64,000 nucleotides of DNA from JBGPGW01 sp046349515 (GCA_046349515.1 JAXMCE010000011.1:46645-110644), one strand, 5' to 3'. Positions 1 to 7,726 are shown, counted from the first letter of the stretch. Numbers and translations: made by a program. Notes: generated by a model from the sequence alone, not told the origin.

Positions 1-1116
1 GCCGGGCGTCGCCAAGGGCGAGGAAAGCCCCGCCTGCTGTTCCTGCGTAATGTCGAGGTCTTCCTCGGTCGTGATGTCGAGTCGCTTGTAATAAGCCTGG
101 ACGCGCTCGGCGAAGTCAGCGCGCTCGGTCGTCTCCTTGGGAAAGCAGGTACCGAGGACGAGCTTGCACCGGTCGACCGCGAGCGGCTGGATCTCGACGT
201 ACCACAGGCCCTCGCGCTGGCACGACATGGTGGTCGCCGGATAGACGTAGCTCCAGATCGAGCCGTCGCGCGTGCGCCCCTCGAGCGACTTGATGGGCGG
301 AAACGGCTCGTCGCCGGGCAAGAGGCCCCGGCTGCCCACATGTCGGCCGACCATCGAGGTGTAGTTCTGCCCGAACTCGACCTTGACCGGCGCGTTGTCC
401 CCGCCTTCGCCAAGGAGCAAGCCCGAATTGCCGGACATCACCGTCGCGCCTTCGTCCTCGTTCTTCCGCGCGAGCGTATTCGGGTGAACGTAGGGCGTGT
501 GGTAGGGCTCCTGGAGATTCTCGTAATAGACCTTCCAGTTGCACGCCACCTCGACCTCGCGGCGGCGCACCAGCACCATGTCGTCGAAATTGTAGGATTG
601 GAGCTTGTCGACGAGGTCGCCCAGCTGCGCGCGCAACGGCGCCGCGTTCGCATCGAAATTGACGAACATGAAGCGGCCCCATTGCTCGAGCCGGACGGGG
701 ATGAGGCCGTATTGGGATTTATCGAATCCCTTCGTGTACTCCATCTGCGGCGCGCCCGTGAGGCGCCCGTCGAGTCCGTAGACCCAGCCATGGTAGCCGC
801 ACTTGAAAGCGCGAAGATTCGTGCTGCCGTCCTTGAGCAACCGGCAGCCGCGGTGACGGCAGGTGTTGGCGAAGGCGCGCACCACGTTGTCGCGTCCGCG
901 CGCGACGATCACGTGCACGCCTGCGAGCGCGAAGGCCAGCGTGTCGCCGGGGTTCTTCACCTGGTCGTCATGGCCGATGAAGTTCCACGCCTTCATGAAG
1001 ACAGCGTCGCGTTCGGCCGCGAAGAAACCGGGATCCGTGTAGCAGGCGGGCGGCAGACTCTCGGCCTGGAGCGCGTGCCCTTTCACCTTCGAGAAGAATT
1101 GTGCGTCGAAATTCAT
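1..1116 (-). CDS. Rieske-type aromatic/quaternary-amine oxygenase, large subunit (C-terminus cut by window edge)
   Basis: Terminal oxygenase of the Rieske non-haem iron family. The reading frame runs from an ATG at 1116 (GGGGAGAGGG upstream) to the window edge without a stop, so about 372 residues are visible. The Rieske [2Fe-2S] ligands are C86-x-H88 and C106-x2-H109. The mononuclear iron site is NWKVYYENLQEPYHTPYVH (193-211), with H206 and H211. The residue that usually bridges the two centres is Glu (E203), not Asp, as in carnitine and other quaternary-ammonium oxygenases; this suggests, without proving, a small methylated-amine substrate. It is the last visible gene of a minus-strand operon after an SDR (22-bp gap) and a PhyH-type dioxygenase. 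The reductase partner is not in view. The exact substrate is unknown. Confidence 0.9.
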   Translation of the reverse strand, partial: MNFDAQFFSKVKGHALQAESLPPACYTDPGFFAAERDAVFMKAWNFIGHDDQVKNPGDTLAFALAGVHVIVARGRDNVVRAFANTCRHRGCRLLKDGSTNLRAFKCGYHGWVYGLDGRLTGAPQMEYTKGFDKSQYGLIPVRLEQWGRFMFVNFDANAAPLRAQLGDLVDKLQSYNFDDMVLVRRREVEVACNWKVYYENLQEPYHTPYVHPNTLARKNEDEGATVMSGNSGLLLGEGGDNAPVKVEFGQNYTSMVGRHVGSRGLLPGDEPFPPIKSLEGRTRDGSIWSYVYPATTMSCQREGLWYVEIQPLAVDRCKLVLGTCFPKETTERADFAERVQAYYKRLDITTEEDLDITQEQQAGLSSPLATPG

Positions 1117-1138
1117 GGGTCCCTCTCCCCTCGCGATA

Positions 1139-1885
1139 CTATGGCGCGGATTCGATGCCGCCGTCGACCCGCAACACCTGCCCCGTCGCGAAACCGCACG
1201 TCATCAAGTACATCGCGGCCTGGGCGCAGTCGTCGGCCTGGCCGACGCGCCCGACCGGCGCCTTCCGTGCGTAGGCGCCGAACAGCTCCTCCTTCACCTC
1301 GGGCGGGATGCGCTCGACATAAGCCGTCTCGATGATGCCCGGCGAGATGCAATTGACCCGGATGCCCGCGGGTGCCAGCTCGTGCGCGAGGCTCCGCGTC
1401 GCGGCATCGATGGCACCGTCGATCACCGCGCCGACGACGTAGCCCGGCACGGGCCGCCGGTTGGCGAGGCCGGAATAGAACACGATGCTCGAGCCCCGCG
1501 TCATGTGCGCGCGGGCGTCATAGGCTGCCCAGAATGGGCTCCAGAACTTGGCGTCGATCGAGGCGCGCGCCTTGTCCTCCTCCATGTCGTCGTAGGTCGT
1601 GCGGTAGACGGTGGCACCGGGAAGGAGGAGATGGTCGATCGGCGCCTGGCGCGCGAGATAGCCTGCGACCGCCCGCCGATCCCGCATGTCGAGCACCTCA
1701 TGGGCGACCGGCGCACCGGCAATCTCGCCGAGAGACCGCGCGGCGCGCGCCAGGCGCTCCTCGCCACGGGCCGAGATGGCGACCGCGGCGCCCGCGCGGA
1801 TCGCATGCGCGGCGCTCGCGAATCCGATTCCCGCCGAGCCGCCGATGACGACGACCTTCTTGCCGTTGAGCGGGCGTTCGCTCAT
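1139..1885 (-). CDS. Atypical short-chain dehydrogenase/reductase (SDR) lacking the YxxxK lysine
   Basis: 248-residue Rossmann-fold SDR. The nucleotide-binding loop GGSAGIG (15-21) and the CISPGI segment after the active site are clear. At the catalytic position the sequence is GYVVGAVIDGA: Tyr149 is followed by Ala153 where the classical YxxxK lysine belongs, and the NNAG motif is replaced by LLPGATV. The protein may therefore not be a classical NAD(P)H oxidoreductase; lysine-less SDR groups are known. Its ATG overlaps the stop of the upstream PhyH gene (ATGA), implying translational coupling. The C-terminal segment YLMTCGFATGQVLRVDGG resembles that of the divergently transcribed SDR at 2897-3643, so the two are paralogues. 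Confidence 0.9.
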   Translation of the reverse strand: MSERPLNGKKVVVIGGSAGIGFASAAHAIRAGAAVAISARGEERLARAARSLGEIAGAPVAHEVLDMRDRRAVAGYLARQAPIDHLLLPGATVYRTTYDDMEEDKARASIDAKFWSPFWAAYDARAHMTRGSSIVFYSGLANRRPVPGYVVGAVIDGAIDAATRSLAHELAPAGIRVNCISPGIIETAYVERIPPEVKEELFGAYARKAPVGRVGQADDCAQAAMYLMTCGFATGQVLRVDGGIESAP

Positions 1886-2706
1886 GCGCCGCGCTTCAGG
1901 CTCTTCGCCATTTCGCGATAGAGGACGAGGGCGTGGTCGAAGGCGGCGAGGCCCACGGGATCGAAGTCGCTGGACGGCCTCGGCTCCGGCTCGAAATTGT
2001 TGAAGCGGTCGACGCCGCGAACGAGCGTGGCACTCGTGCAGGGCTTCGCCATCTCCTTGATGCTCGTCGCCAGGTACTGGATCGAGAAGCCCACGCGCGG
2101 TCGGTCCGAATTGTTCGGCCGCGAGCCGTGAACCACCCGCTCGTGGTGGAGAATCATCTCGCCCGCCTTGAGCGAGGAATCGACGGCCTGTCGCTCGTCG
2201 ACCCCGCCCGTGACTTCGAGGCTCGTGGTCAGGAGATTGTTCGGATTCGCGAGCAAGGAATGCTCGGCGATGGGCCGGTCGTGCGAGCCGGGCAGGTAGC
2301 GCACCGATCCGTTCTCGGTCGTCGCATCGGTGAAGGCCAGCCAGACCGTCACCGCTTCCTTCGGCTGCCAACTCCAATACCAGGTGTCCTGGTGCCAGGA
2401 GACGAAGGAGGGATCGTGGGGGCGCTTGACGAATATCCCGCCGCCCCAGCACAGGATGTCCGGGCCGATGAGATCCTCGACCGCATCGAGAATGCCCGGA
2501 TGGCGCACGAGATCGGCGAGCCAGGGCATGAGGAGATGCGCTTTGGTGCGGAGACGCCGGCTCGCCTTCTCTCCCGTTTCGGCCTCGAAGCGGTCGACGC
2601 GGGCGAGACACTGGGCCGCCTCCTCCGCGCTGATGGCGCGGACAGGGAAGAGGAATCCGTCCCGCCGATAGGACTCGACCTGGCCTTGGCTCAACACCTT
2701 GGGCAT
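1882..2706 (-). CDS. Phytanoyl-CoA dioxygenase (PhyH) family 2-oxoglutarate/Fe(II) oxygenase
   Basis: 274-residue PhyH-family protein with a double-stranded beta-helix fold expected to use Fe(II) and 2-oxoglutarate to hydroxylate a small substrate. The facial triad is visible: H105-x-D107 in SWHQDTWYWSW and H193 in VVHGSRPNNS, with a likely 2-oxoglutarate-binding Arg near 204. The start was set at the ATG at 2706 because GGAGAGG lies directly upstream; a longer in-frame extension to 2838 is arginine-rich and lacks homology-like character. First gene of the operon PhyH-SDR-Rieske, with a 4-bp overlap to the SDR. An oxygenase-dehydrogenase-oxygenase order suggests stepwise oxidation of one compound, which cannot be named. 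Confidence 0.9.
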   Translation of the reverse strand: MPKVLSQGQVESYRRDGFLFPVRAISAEEAAQCLARVDRFEAETGEKASRRLRTKAHLLMPWLADLVRHPGILDAVEDLIGPDILCWGGGIFVKRPHDPSFVSWHQDTWYWSWQPKEAVTVWLAFTDATTENGSVRYLPGSHDRPIAEHSLLANPNNLLTTSLEVTGGVDERQAVDSSLKAGEMILHHERVVHGSRPNNSDRPRVGFSIQYLATSIKEMAKPCTSATLVRGVDRFNNFEPEPRPSSDFDPVGLAAFDHALVLYREMAKSLKRGA

Positions 2707-2896
2707 CGTCACCTCTCCGCCGCCGCGCGCCCACACACGCGCCGCACGAGGGTAGCGGGGGCAACCGTTCGCCCCAAGGCCCGATTCGCCGCGCGTATCG
2801 CATGGCGATCTTGCCACGGTGGCTTCTGGCCGCGCCACTCGCTAGGCTCGGGATCGGATCTGTCACGCTTGGCACACAAAGCGCGGGGAGCGGAGT

Positions 2897-3643
2897 TTGG
2901 GCGATCTCGACGGCAAGAAGGTCATCATCATCGGCGGCACGGCGGGCATCGGCTATGCGACGGCCGCGCTCGCCCTCGACCACGGCGCCGAGGTCGTCAT
3001 CACATCGCGCGATGCGGCGCGTGCCGACCGGGCGGTCGCCGCCCTGCGCGCGTCCCAAGGCAACAGCCAGATCGGCGGCGGGGTGGTCGAGATCACGAAG
3101 CGGAAGGAGGTCGCGCGCTTCCTCGAGAGCCATGCGCCCTTCGACCACCTGATCCTGACGGGCGCCACCGTCCATCGCCTGCGTTTCGACGATCTTCCGG
3201 AGAAGGAATCGCGCGAGTCCTTCGACAGCAAATTCTGGGGACCGTTCTTTGCGGCCTATGACGGACGCCACCACATGCGGCGCGGCGGCAGCATCGTTTT
3301 CTTCTCCGGCGCCGCCTCGCGCCGACCGCTCGACGGCTACGTCGTGGGCGCTGCGGTCGATGGCGCGATCGACGCGGCGACGCGGAGTCTTGCCTGGGAG
3401 ATGGCGAAGGACGGCATCCGCGTCAATTGCATCTCACCCGGCATCATCCTGACCGACGCCGTGCGGCGCGGACGGAGCGAAGCCGAGTTCAAGGAGGCCA
3501 TGGCGCGCCACGCGGCGCGCGTGCCCCTGAAGCGCGTGGGCGATGCGGCCGAATGCGCGCGGGGCGCCCTCTACCTCATGACCTGCGGCTTCGTCACGGG
3601 CGAGGTGCTCGGGATCGACGGCGGCGCCGAATCGGCGCCGTGA
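2897..3643 (+). CDS. Atypical SDR (YxxxK-less); its 3' end is duplicated beyond the downstream island
   Basis: 248-residue SDR starting at TTG (2897) after a GGGGAGCGGAG stretch. It has the GGTAGIG cofactor loop (13-19) and, as in the paralogue at 1139-1885, a changed active site: Tyr148 with Ala152 in place of the YxxxK lysine, and ILTGATV in place of NNAG. It is transcribed away from the PhyH-SDR-Rieske operon. The last 27 codons (from 3563) reappear almost unchanged at 6601-6681, on the far side of the kinase-TPR island. This gene ends in TGA, the distal copy in TAA. The gene is intact here, but its 3' end was probably supplied by the inserted element. Confidence 0.88.
   Translation: MGDLDGKKVIIIGGTAGIGYATAALALDHGAEVVITSRDAARADRAVAALRASQGNSQIGGGVVEITKRKEVARFLESHAPFDHLILTGATVHRLRFDDLPEKESRESFDSKFWGPFFAAYDGRHHMRRGGSIVFFSGAASRRPLDGYVVGAAVDGAIDAATRSLAWEMAKDGIRVNCISPGIILTDAVRRGRSEAEFKEAMARHAARVPLKRVGDAAECARGALYLMTCGFVTGEVLGIDGGAESAP
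3563..3643 (+). repeat. Left direct repeat of the island (3' end of the SDR gene)
   Basis: This 81-bp segment matches 6601-6681 with three differences that I can see: ATG/ATT at 3580, CTC/CTT at 3610 and TGA/TAA at 3642. It encodes the SDR C-terminus GALYLMTCGFVTGEVLGIDG and a few more residues. Immediately 3' of it the base composition drops. The short string AGATACG follows both copies, 8 bp further away in this one. Confidence 0.93.
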
Positions 3644-3756
3644 GAAGAATAGATACGTATCCCTGCAGCTAAAAACTCATTGGTGTCGAACATCCCCACA
3701 CATAAGATCAGCGTTCACAGCACTCAGAAACACTCACCAAACACCTGAATGCCATG

Positions 3757-3762
3757 TATACT
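3757..3762 (+). promoter_or_regulatory. Possible -10 element of the island operon
   Basis: TATACT lies about 53 bp before the kinase ATG in the AT-richer leader between the left repeat and the kinase gene. No good -35 box is visible at the expected distance, so this is a weak call. Confidence 0.3.
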
Positions 3763-3815
3763 TTCCGTGCCTTGCATGTGCTCCTGAGCAATAGCTTCGC
3801 GCTCAATTGATTCTG

Positions 3816-4955
3816 ATGGGAAACCAAGCCGACGCAGACGTAGTTACAGCAACTCCGCCACTGAAACCAGCGGAGTCACTTCAAGGCATCCGCCTCAACT
3901 CCGGCTGGACAATTGAGCAGCGCATTGTCCGCCCCACGAACGCAAGCGGCGGGCATTTCTCCGTTGGCTACCTTGCGGCCAGAGATGACGGGAAACGCGG
4001 ATTCTTGAAAGCGATTGATATCTCAGACGCGCTTAGGTCGGAGGAACCGGCGCGAGCTCTCCAGGATCAAACCGAGATGTTCAATCACGAATCAACTCTC
4101 CTTGATCTTTGCAAGGACTGTGACCATATCGTAACGGCGATCGAAGCTGGCACCATCCGCGAGAACACGCCCGGAAACACTTCGCCTTACCCAATCTTCT
4201 ATATCATATTTGAACTGGCAGACGGCGACGCGCGGGTTCAGACAGATCTTTCAAGACGTGGCGATCTCGCGCAATGGCTCAAAACGTTGCATAACGTTAC
4301 GGTTGGTCTCCAACAACTTCATAGTCGACTTATCGCGCATCAGGACCTAAAGCCGTCCAACGTCCTTTATTTTTCCGATCGCGATTCAGCAATCACCACA
4401 CTCAAGAAAGCCCGTGTTTCGGATCTCGGTCGCGCGGCTCGGCGTGGCCAAAATCTTCCAAGACTAATCGAGGAAAAGAAAGCAGTAGGGGATCAAAAAT
4501 ACGCGCCGCCCGAGTTGCTCTATGGCAATCCCTCAGACGATTGGGCCCGTCGTCGGTTCGGCTGCGACTTGTACACACTTGGTAGCATGATTGTGTTCTT
4601 CTTTTGCGGCGTGTCCATGACGGCACTCATCGCAAGACACATTTCGCAAGCGCATCATTGGATAGAGTGGAGAGGGTTCCATGGAGATGTGCTGCCCCAT
4701 GTTCGACGCGCATTCGTCTCCGCTATGGACGACGTAGAAAGGGAAATTACAGCATATTTTTCTGATCGCCCTGGACTGGGTGACGAAAAAACAAAATCGA
4801 TTTCCACTCTCATGACTATCATCCGTCAACTCTGTGATCCCGAGCCCGAGCTTCGGGGCGACCCGCGCACAAGGCGTCTCGCACCGTTCTCTCTCGAGCG
4901 ATATATTTCGACATTTAATCGACTGGCGCAGCTAGCAGCATCGCGTTTCATATAG
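3816..4955 (+). CDS. Island-encoded eukaryotic-like Ser/Thr protein kinase
   Basis: 379-residue soluble protein kinase with all core catalytic elements. These are a glycine-containing loop GGHFSVGYLA (45-54), ATP-anchoring Lys65 in GFLKAID, helix-C Glu92, a catalytic loop AHQDLKPSN (174-182; HQD instead of HRD, with D177, K179 and N182 present), a magnesium-binding D203 in SDLG (DLG instead of DFG), APPE (230-233) and the F-helix CDLYTLG. It should be active. No transmembrane segment, PASTA or other sensor domain is fused to it. ATG 3816 is preferred; a TTG at 3807 would add three residues. Neither has a clear Shine-Dalgarno. The TPR gene follows after 11 bp, so the pair is probably co-transcribed. 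Codon and base use differ from the flanks, consistent with transfer. The substrate is unknown; the TPR partner is the obvious candidate. Confidence 0.9.
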   Translation: MGNQADADVVTATPPLKPAESLQGIRLNSGWTIEQRIVRPTNASGGHFSVGYLAARDDGKRGFLKAIDISDALRSEEPARALQDQTEMFNHESTLLDLCKDCDHIVTAIEAGTIRENTPGNTSPYPIFYIIFELADGDARVQTDLSRRGDLAQWLKTLHNVTVGLQQLHSRLIAHQDLKPSNVLYFSDRDSAITTLKKARVSDLGRAARRGQNLPRLIEEKKAVGDQKYAPPELLYGNPSDDWARRRFGCDLYTLGSMIVFFFCGVSMTALIARHISQAHHWIEWRGFHGDVLPHVRRAFVSAMDDVEREITAYFSDRPGLGDEKTKSISTLMTIIRQLCDPEPELRGDPRTRRLAPFSLERYISTFNRLAQLAASRFI

Positions 4956-4966
4956 CATCATAGCTC

Positions 4967-6583
4967 ATGCCGAGCCTTCCCTCGGACAAAGAACGTAGAC
5001 TTATTCCACGGTGGCGACCAATCGCCGTCAGCGCACTCCAAATTGAATCAAAGGGAGATCCTCGGAGTCCTGCGAAACCGACGCTAACTTACGAAACTTT
5101 TCGTGACTCGCTGAGCAATTGGACTGAATCGCGATCAATCGAAGACGCAGCCGACGCAGTCGTAGGCGCGATCACTTCCGGTAAAAGTGTGGAAGCATTT
5201 GGGCCAGCAGAGTTCTTGCTCAATGCCCATACAACTGCGACCGCCCCCCTAAAGGAGTTGGCGCACATCGTGCGCAACGGACGCAGTGCACCAGCTGCCG
5301 CTTCGCTTCCCGGCCTCACTTCAGAACACTCAAAGCCATCGATCTACAGACAGCTTCACGAAATTCGAGAGTCCCTTCACCGAGACGCAAATGATCCACT
5401 ACTTTGGATTGATCTTGCGCTCCTGTATACAACTCTAGGGCAATATCGTCCGGCGATGCGTTCAATGAATGCAGCATTGGCGCTAGCTCCGAACAGCCGC
5501 CTCGCTATCCGATGCGCGACGAGAATGTATGTGCACTATGGTGAATTGGATCGCGCGCTGTCGCTACTTCGACGCAACGAGAAGACCGAGGCTGACCCGT
5601 GGCTTATTAGTGCAGAAATTGCGACTGCCGAGATTGGCCAACGCAAACCAAAATTTGTGCGACAAGCCCAACGACTGGTGGAAACTTATGCGAGCACACC
5701 TGGATTTCTGACCGAACTTGCAGGCACTCTTGCCACAACATTTGGGAAAGCCGGGAATCGAAAGGCTGCGAAGCGCCTCCTCCAAGTTAGTCTGTTAGAA
5801 CCCAATGACAATTCCATTGCTCAAGCCTTTTGGATGCAACGGAGCCTGCCCAATCTTATACAGCCTCACAAGAGTCTCTTACTTTATGACAGAGTGTACG
5901 AAGCGCGGGCGCTGCAGACCTTTGAGGAAGGTCGCTGGAATGACGCCCTCGCTAATTCAATTAGCTGGCTGGACGACGAACCATATTCCACACGCCCGGC
6001 AATTCTTGGGTCTTTTATTGCCTCGACTTTTCTCCGCGATTTTAAACAGGCGGATGCCATTGCGCGTCGCGGATTGAGTGCTAACCCCGACGATATCTTC
6101 TTGCTAAACAATCACGCATACGCATTGGCGAATTTGGGTCTTTTCCCCGAGGCCGAAACTATCGTGTTAAGTTTTCCTCGTTCGTTTGCTCAATCACCTG
6201 AATATTCAACATTGCTAGCCACGAGAGGCCTTATAGCATTTAAGCGAGGCGACATTGACTTCGGACGTAAGTGTTATGAAACGGCTCTTTTCGCATCCAG
6301 CAAGCGAACAGATGCTCTAACTTGGCGCGCCTTCCATTGTTTGCACTACGCCCTTGCCGAGCTTGAGTCTCTGACGCCTGCATGGGAAAATTTGCTCCGC
6401 TTGTTCCGCGCCACAGATTTGTCCGCAACTGCCGTTCCCAGACAATTCCGAATGGCAATTAGATTTCTTCTCGATCAGGTAATATCGATTGTTGCACGAC
6501 GCCTACAATTGGATGCGGACATTCATATTCCAGAATTACTCGACCAATTGCGAACAAGTTTAAAAACAGCATCCATAGATTGA
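4967..6583 (+). CDS. Island-encoded TPR-repeat protein, partner of the kinase
   Basis: 538-residue protein rich in helical repeats. TPR-like units are visible around residues 142-175 (LLYTTLGQYRPAMRSMNAAL), 318-340, 380-400 (ANLGLFPEAE) and 414-440 (GLIAFKRGDIDFGRKCYETA). The first ~130 residues are not repeat-like and may be a separate domain. No signal peptide or membrane segment is seen, so it should be cytoplasmic. TPR arrays usually act as binding platforms; pairing with a kinase suggests a substrate, scaffold or regulator. No nuclease, protease, NADase or other effector motif was recognised. The stop codon lies 17 bp before the right repeat, so the element ends almost at once. Composition is AT-rich relative to the chromosome. 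Confidence 0.85.
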   Translation: MPSLPSDKERRLIPRWRPIAVSALQIESKGDPRSPAKPTLTYETFRDSLSNWTESRSIEDAADAVVGAITSGKSVEAFGPAEFLLNAHTTATAPLKELAHIVRNGRSAPAAASLPGLTSEHSKPSIYRQLHEIRESLHRDANDPLLWIDLALLYTTLGQYRPAMRSMNAALALAPNSRLAIRCATRMYVHYGELDRALSLLRRNEKTEADPWLISAEIATAEIGQRKPKFVRQAQRLVETYASTPGFLTELAGTLATTFGKAGNRKAAKRLLQVSLLEPNDNSIAQAFWMQRSLPNLIQPHKSLLLYDRVYEARALQTFEEGRWNDALANSISWLDDEPYSTRPAILGSFIASTFLRDFKQADAIARRGLSANPDDIFLLNNHAYALANLGLFPEAETIVLSFPRSFAQSPEYSTLLATRGLIAFKRGDIDFGRKCYETALFASSKRTDALTWRAFHCLHYALAELESLTPAWENLLRLFRATDLSATAVPRQFRMAIRFLLDQVISIVARRLQLDADIHIPELLDQLRTSLKTASID

Positions 6584-6600
6584 CGAACTTTCACACCCGC

Positions 6601-6681
6601 GGCGCCCTCTACCTCATTACCTGCGGCTTCGTCACGGGCGAGGTGCTTGGGATCGACGGCGGCGCCGAATCGGCGCCGTAA
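6601..6681 (+). repeat. Right direct repeat of the island (orphan SDR 3' end)
   Basis: Near-perfect copy of 3563-3643, encoding the same SDR C-terminal residues in frame to a TAA but with no coding sequence in front. It is probably the original 3' end of the SDR gene left behind by the insertion. It runs straight into AGATACGGGAACGGGGG and the OsmC ATG. Confidence 0.92.
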
Positions 6682-6697
6682 GATACGGGAACGGGGG

Positions 6698-7171
6698 ATG
6701 GCCAAGGAGCATCACTACACGGTCGCCGTCGAATGGACCGGCAACCAGGGCACGGGCACCAGCCACTATCGCGCCTTCAGCCGCGACCACGAGATCCGCG
6801 TCGAAGGCCGGCCACCCATCGCGGGCTCCTCCGATCCGGCGTTCAGGGGCGATCCTTCACGCTGGAACCCGGAGGACATGCTGGTCGGCTCCCTCTCCGC
6901 CTGCCACATGCTGTGGTACCTCCACCTCGCGGCGGTGAACGGCATCGTCGTCACGCGCTATCTCGACCGCGCGGAGGGCGTCATGAGCGAGGGCGGCGAC
7001 GGCGGCGGGCGGTTCCTCTCCGTCACGCTCAAGCCGGAAATCACCGTGAAGCGCGGCGCCGATCTCGCGACGGCGGAGAAGCTCCACCACGTCGCGAACG
7101 AGAAGTGCTTCATCGCCAACTCGGTCAACTTCCCCGTGACGCACGAGGCACGGTTCGTCGAAGAAGATTGA
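6698..7171 (+). CDS. OsmC-family protein (peroxiredoxin-like)
   Basis: 157-residue OsmC/Ohr-family protein. The two family cysteines are present: C69 in GSLSACHMLWYLHL and C137 in ANEKCFIANS. The family reduces organic hydroperoxides in the cytoplasm with these thiols. The start at ATG 6698 follows a GGGAACGGGGG stretch. In the inferred pre-insertion arrangement it would begin 16 bp after the SDR stop, as the second gene of an SDR-OsmC operon. The island now separates the two, so its transcription may depend on read-through from the TPR gene or on a new promoter. Confidence 0.9.
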   Translation: MAKEHHYTVAVEWTGNQGTGTSHYRAFSRDHEIRVEGRPPIAGSSDPAFRGDPSRWNPEDMLVGSLSACHMLWYLHLAAVNGIVVTRYLDRAEGVMSEGGDGGGRFLSVTLKPEITVKRGADLATAEKLHHVANEKCFIANSVNFPVTHEARFVEED

Positions 7172-7293
7172 CTGTTCGACCGCCGGCGCGCCGGATGAAG
7201 AAAAATTAATGAAGCGGACGGTTACGCGCGGGCATGGACGTGCGAGACTCCATGATTGGGCGAGGGAGAAGCGCGAGATGAGGAGAGACCTCA

Positions 7294-7425
7294 ATGCATT
7301 CGTCGCCCCGTGGACCGTGGCTTCCCCGACTCATGATCGTGTTCGGCGTCTTCGCACTCCTCTCTGGATGCGTCTATAGCCCTGGCTGCGCACCGCCCCC
7401 GCCCCGCTACTATCGCGGATGGTGA
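7294..7425 (+). CDS. Tiny lipoprotein (43 aa)
   Basis: Short reading frame with a strong ribosome-binding site (AGGAGAG, 6 bp upstream). It encodes a basic N-terminus, a hydrophobic stretch (LMIVFGVFALL) and a lipobox LSGC (Cys at residue 26), then a short Pro/Tyr-rich tail ending RYYRGW. Such tiny lipoproteins are common in proteobacteria and usually functionally unassigned. It is probably acylated and membrane-anchored. It stands alone between OsmC and the P450. Confidence 0.7.
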   Translation: MHSSPRGPWLPRLMIVFGVFALLSGCVYSPGCAPPPPRYYRGW

Positions 7426-7482
7426 GGATCCGAGAACCTACCGGTCCGAGGGCCCGTTCGGCGCCTCGACTTGATCCTCCTG

Positions 7483-7548
7483 CTTCGACACGCTCAGCAT
7501 GTGGATTTGATCATTGGCCCTCATTCTGAGCCCGTCGAAGGATGAGGG
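7483..7548. repeat. REP-like inverted repeat in the 7426-7726 intergenic region
   Basis: The 301-bp gap before the P450 holds a hairpin-forming pair: CTTCGACACGCTCAGCATG (from 7483) and CATTCTGAGCCCGTCGAAG (7522-7540), near-perfect inverted copies. The right arm is itself enclosed by CCCTCAT/ATGAGGG (7518-7548). A partial copy lies at 27124-27153. GAGCCYGTCGAAGGATGAGG-type elements are widespread extragenic repeats in Alphaproteobacteria. Nothing else is evident in the gap. Confidence 0.75.
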
Positions 7549-7726
7549 CGTCCCGAACCTTTCTGGTCTCGGCCAGCGACCGCATGGCCATGGGCCGGTC
7601 GCCGCTTGACCGGTTTCCTCCCCGGCCCAATTGGCGTTTAATTGGGGATACGATCCGTGTCGGACCACCATCGTCACATGGCAAGAAGCCATCACGCCGA
7701 TCGACCCAACCCATGAGTGGCCCTGC

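Larger units (their letters stand above)
3563..6681 (+). mobile_element. Putative 3-kb genomic island (kinase + TPR) flanked by 81-bp direct repeats
   Basis: Two genes of visibly lower GC (roughly 45-50% by eye) sit between two near-identical copies of the 3' end of an SDR gene. The layout matches site-specific elements that insert into a gene end and carry a replacement 3' end. No integrase, transposase or terminal inverted repeat is present in the element. It could be mobilised in trans, be the remnant of a larger element, or have entered as a circle by single crossover. The right copy lies 16 bp before the OsmC start and carries that gene's ribosome-binding region, so the right side looks like the ancestral junction and the left repeat like the imported copy. 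Absence of mobility genes is observed; mobility is inferred. Confidence 0.75.

Noticed and set aside
1139..3274. A 711-codon frame that would join the SDR to ~460 upstream residues
   Set aside because: The upstream part is antisense or out-of-frame to the PhyH gene; the SDR has its own ATG coupled to the PhyH stop.
6647..6697. Earlier in-frame TTG start for OsmC within the right repeat
   Set aside because: It would read repeat DNA in a frame other than the SDR frame; ATG 6698 has the purine-rich site directly upstream.
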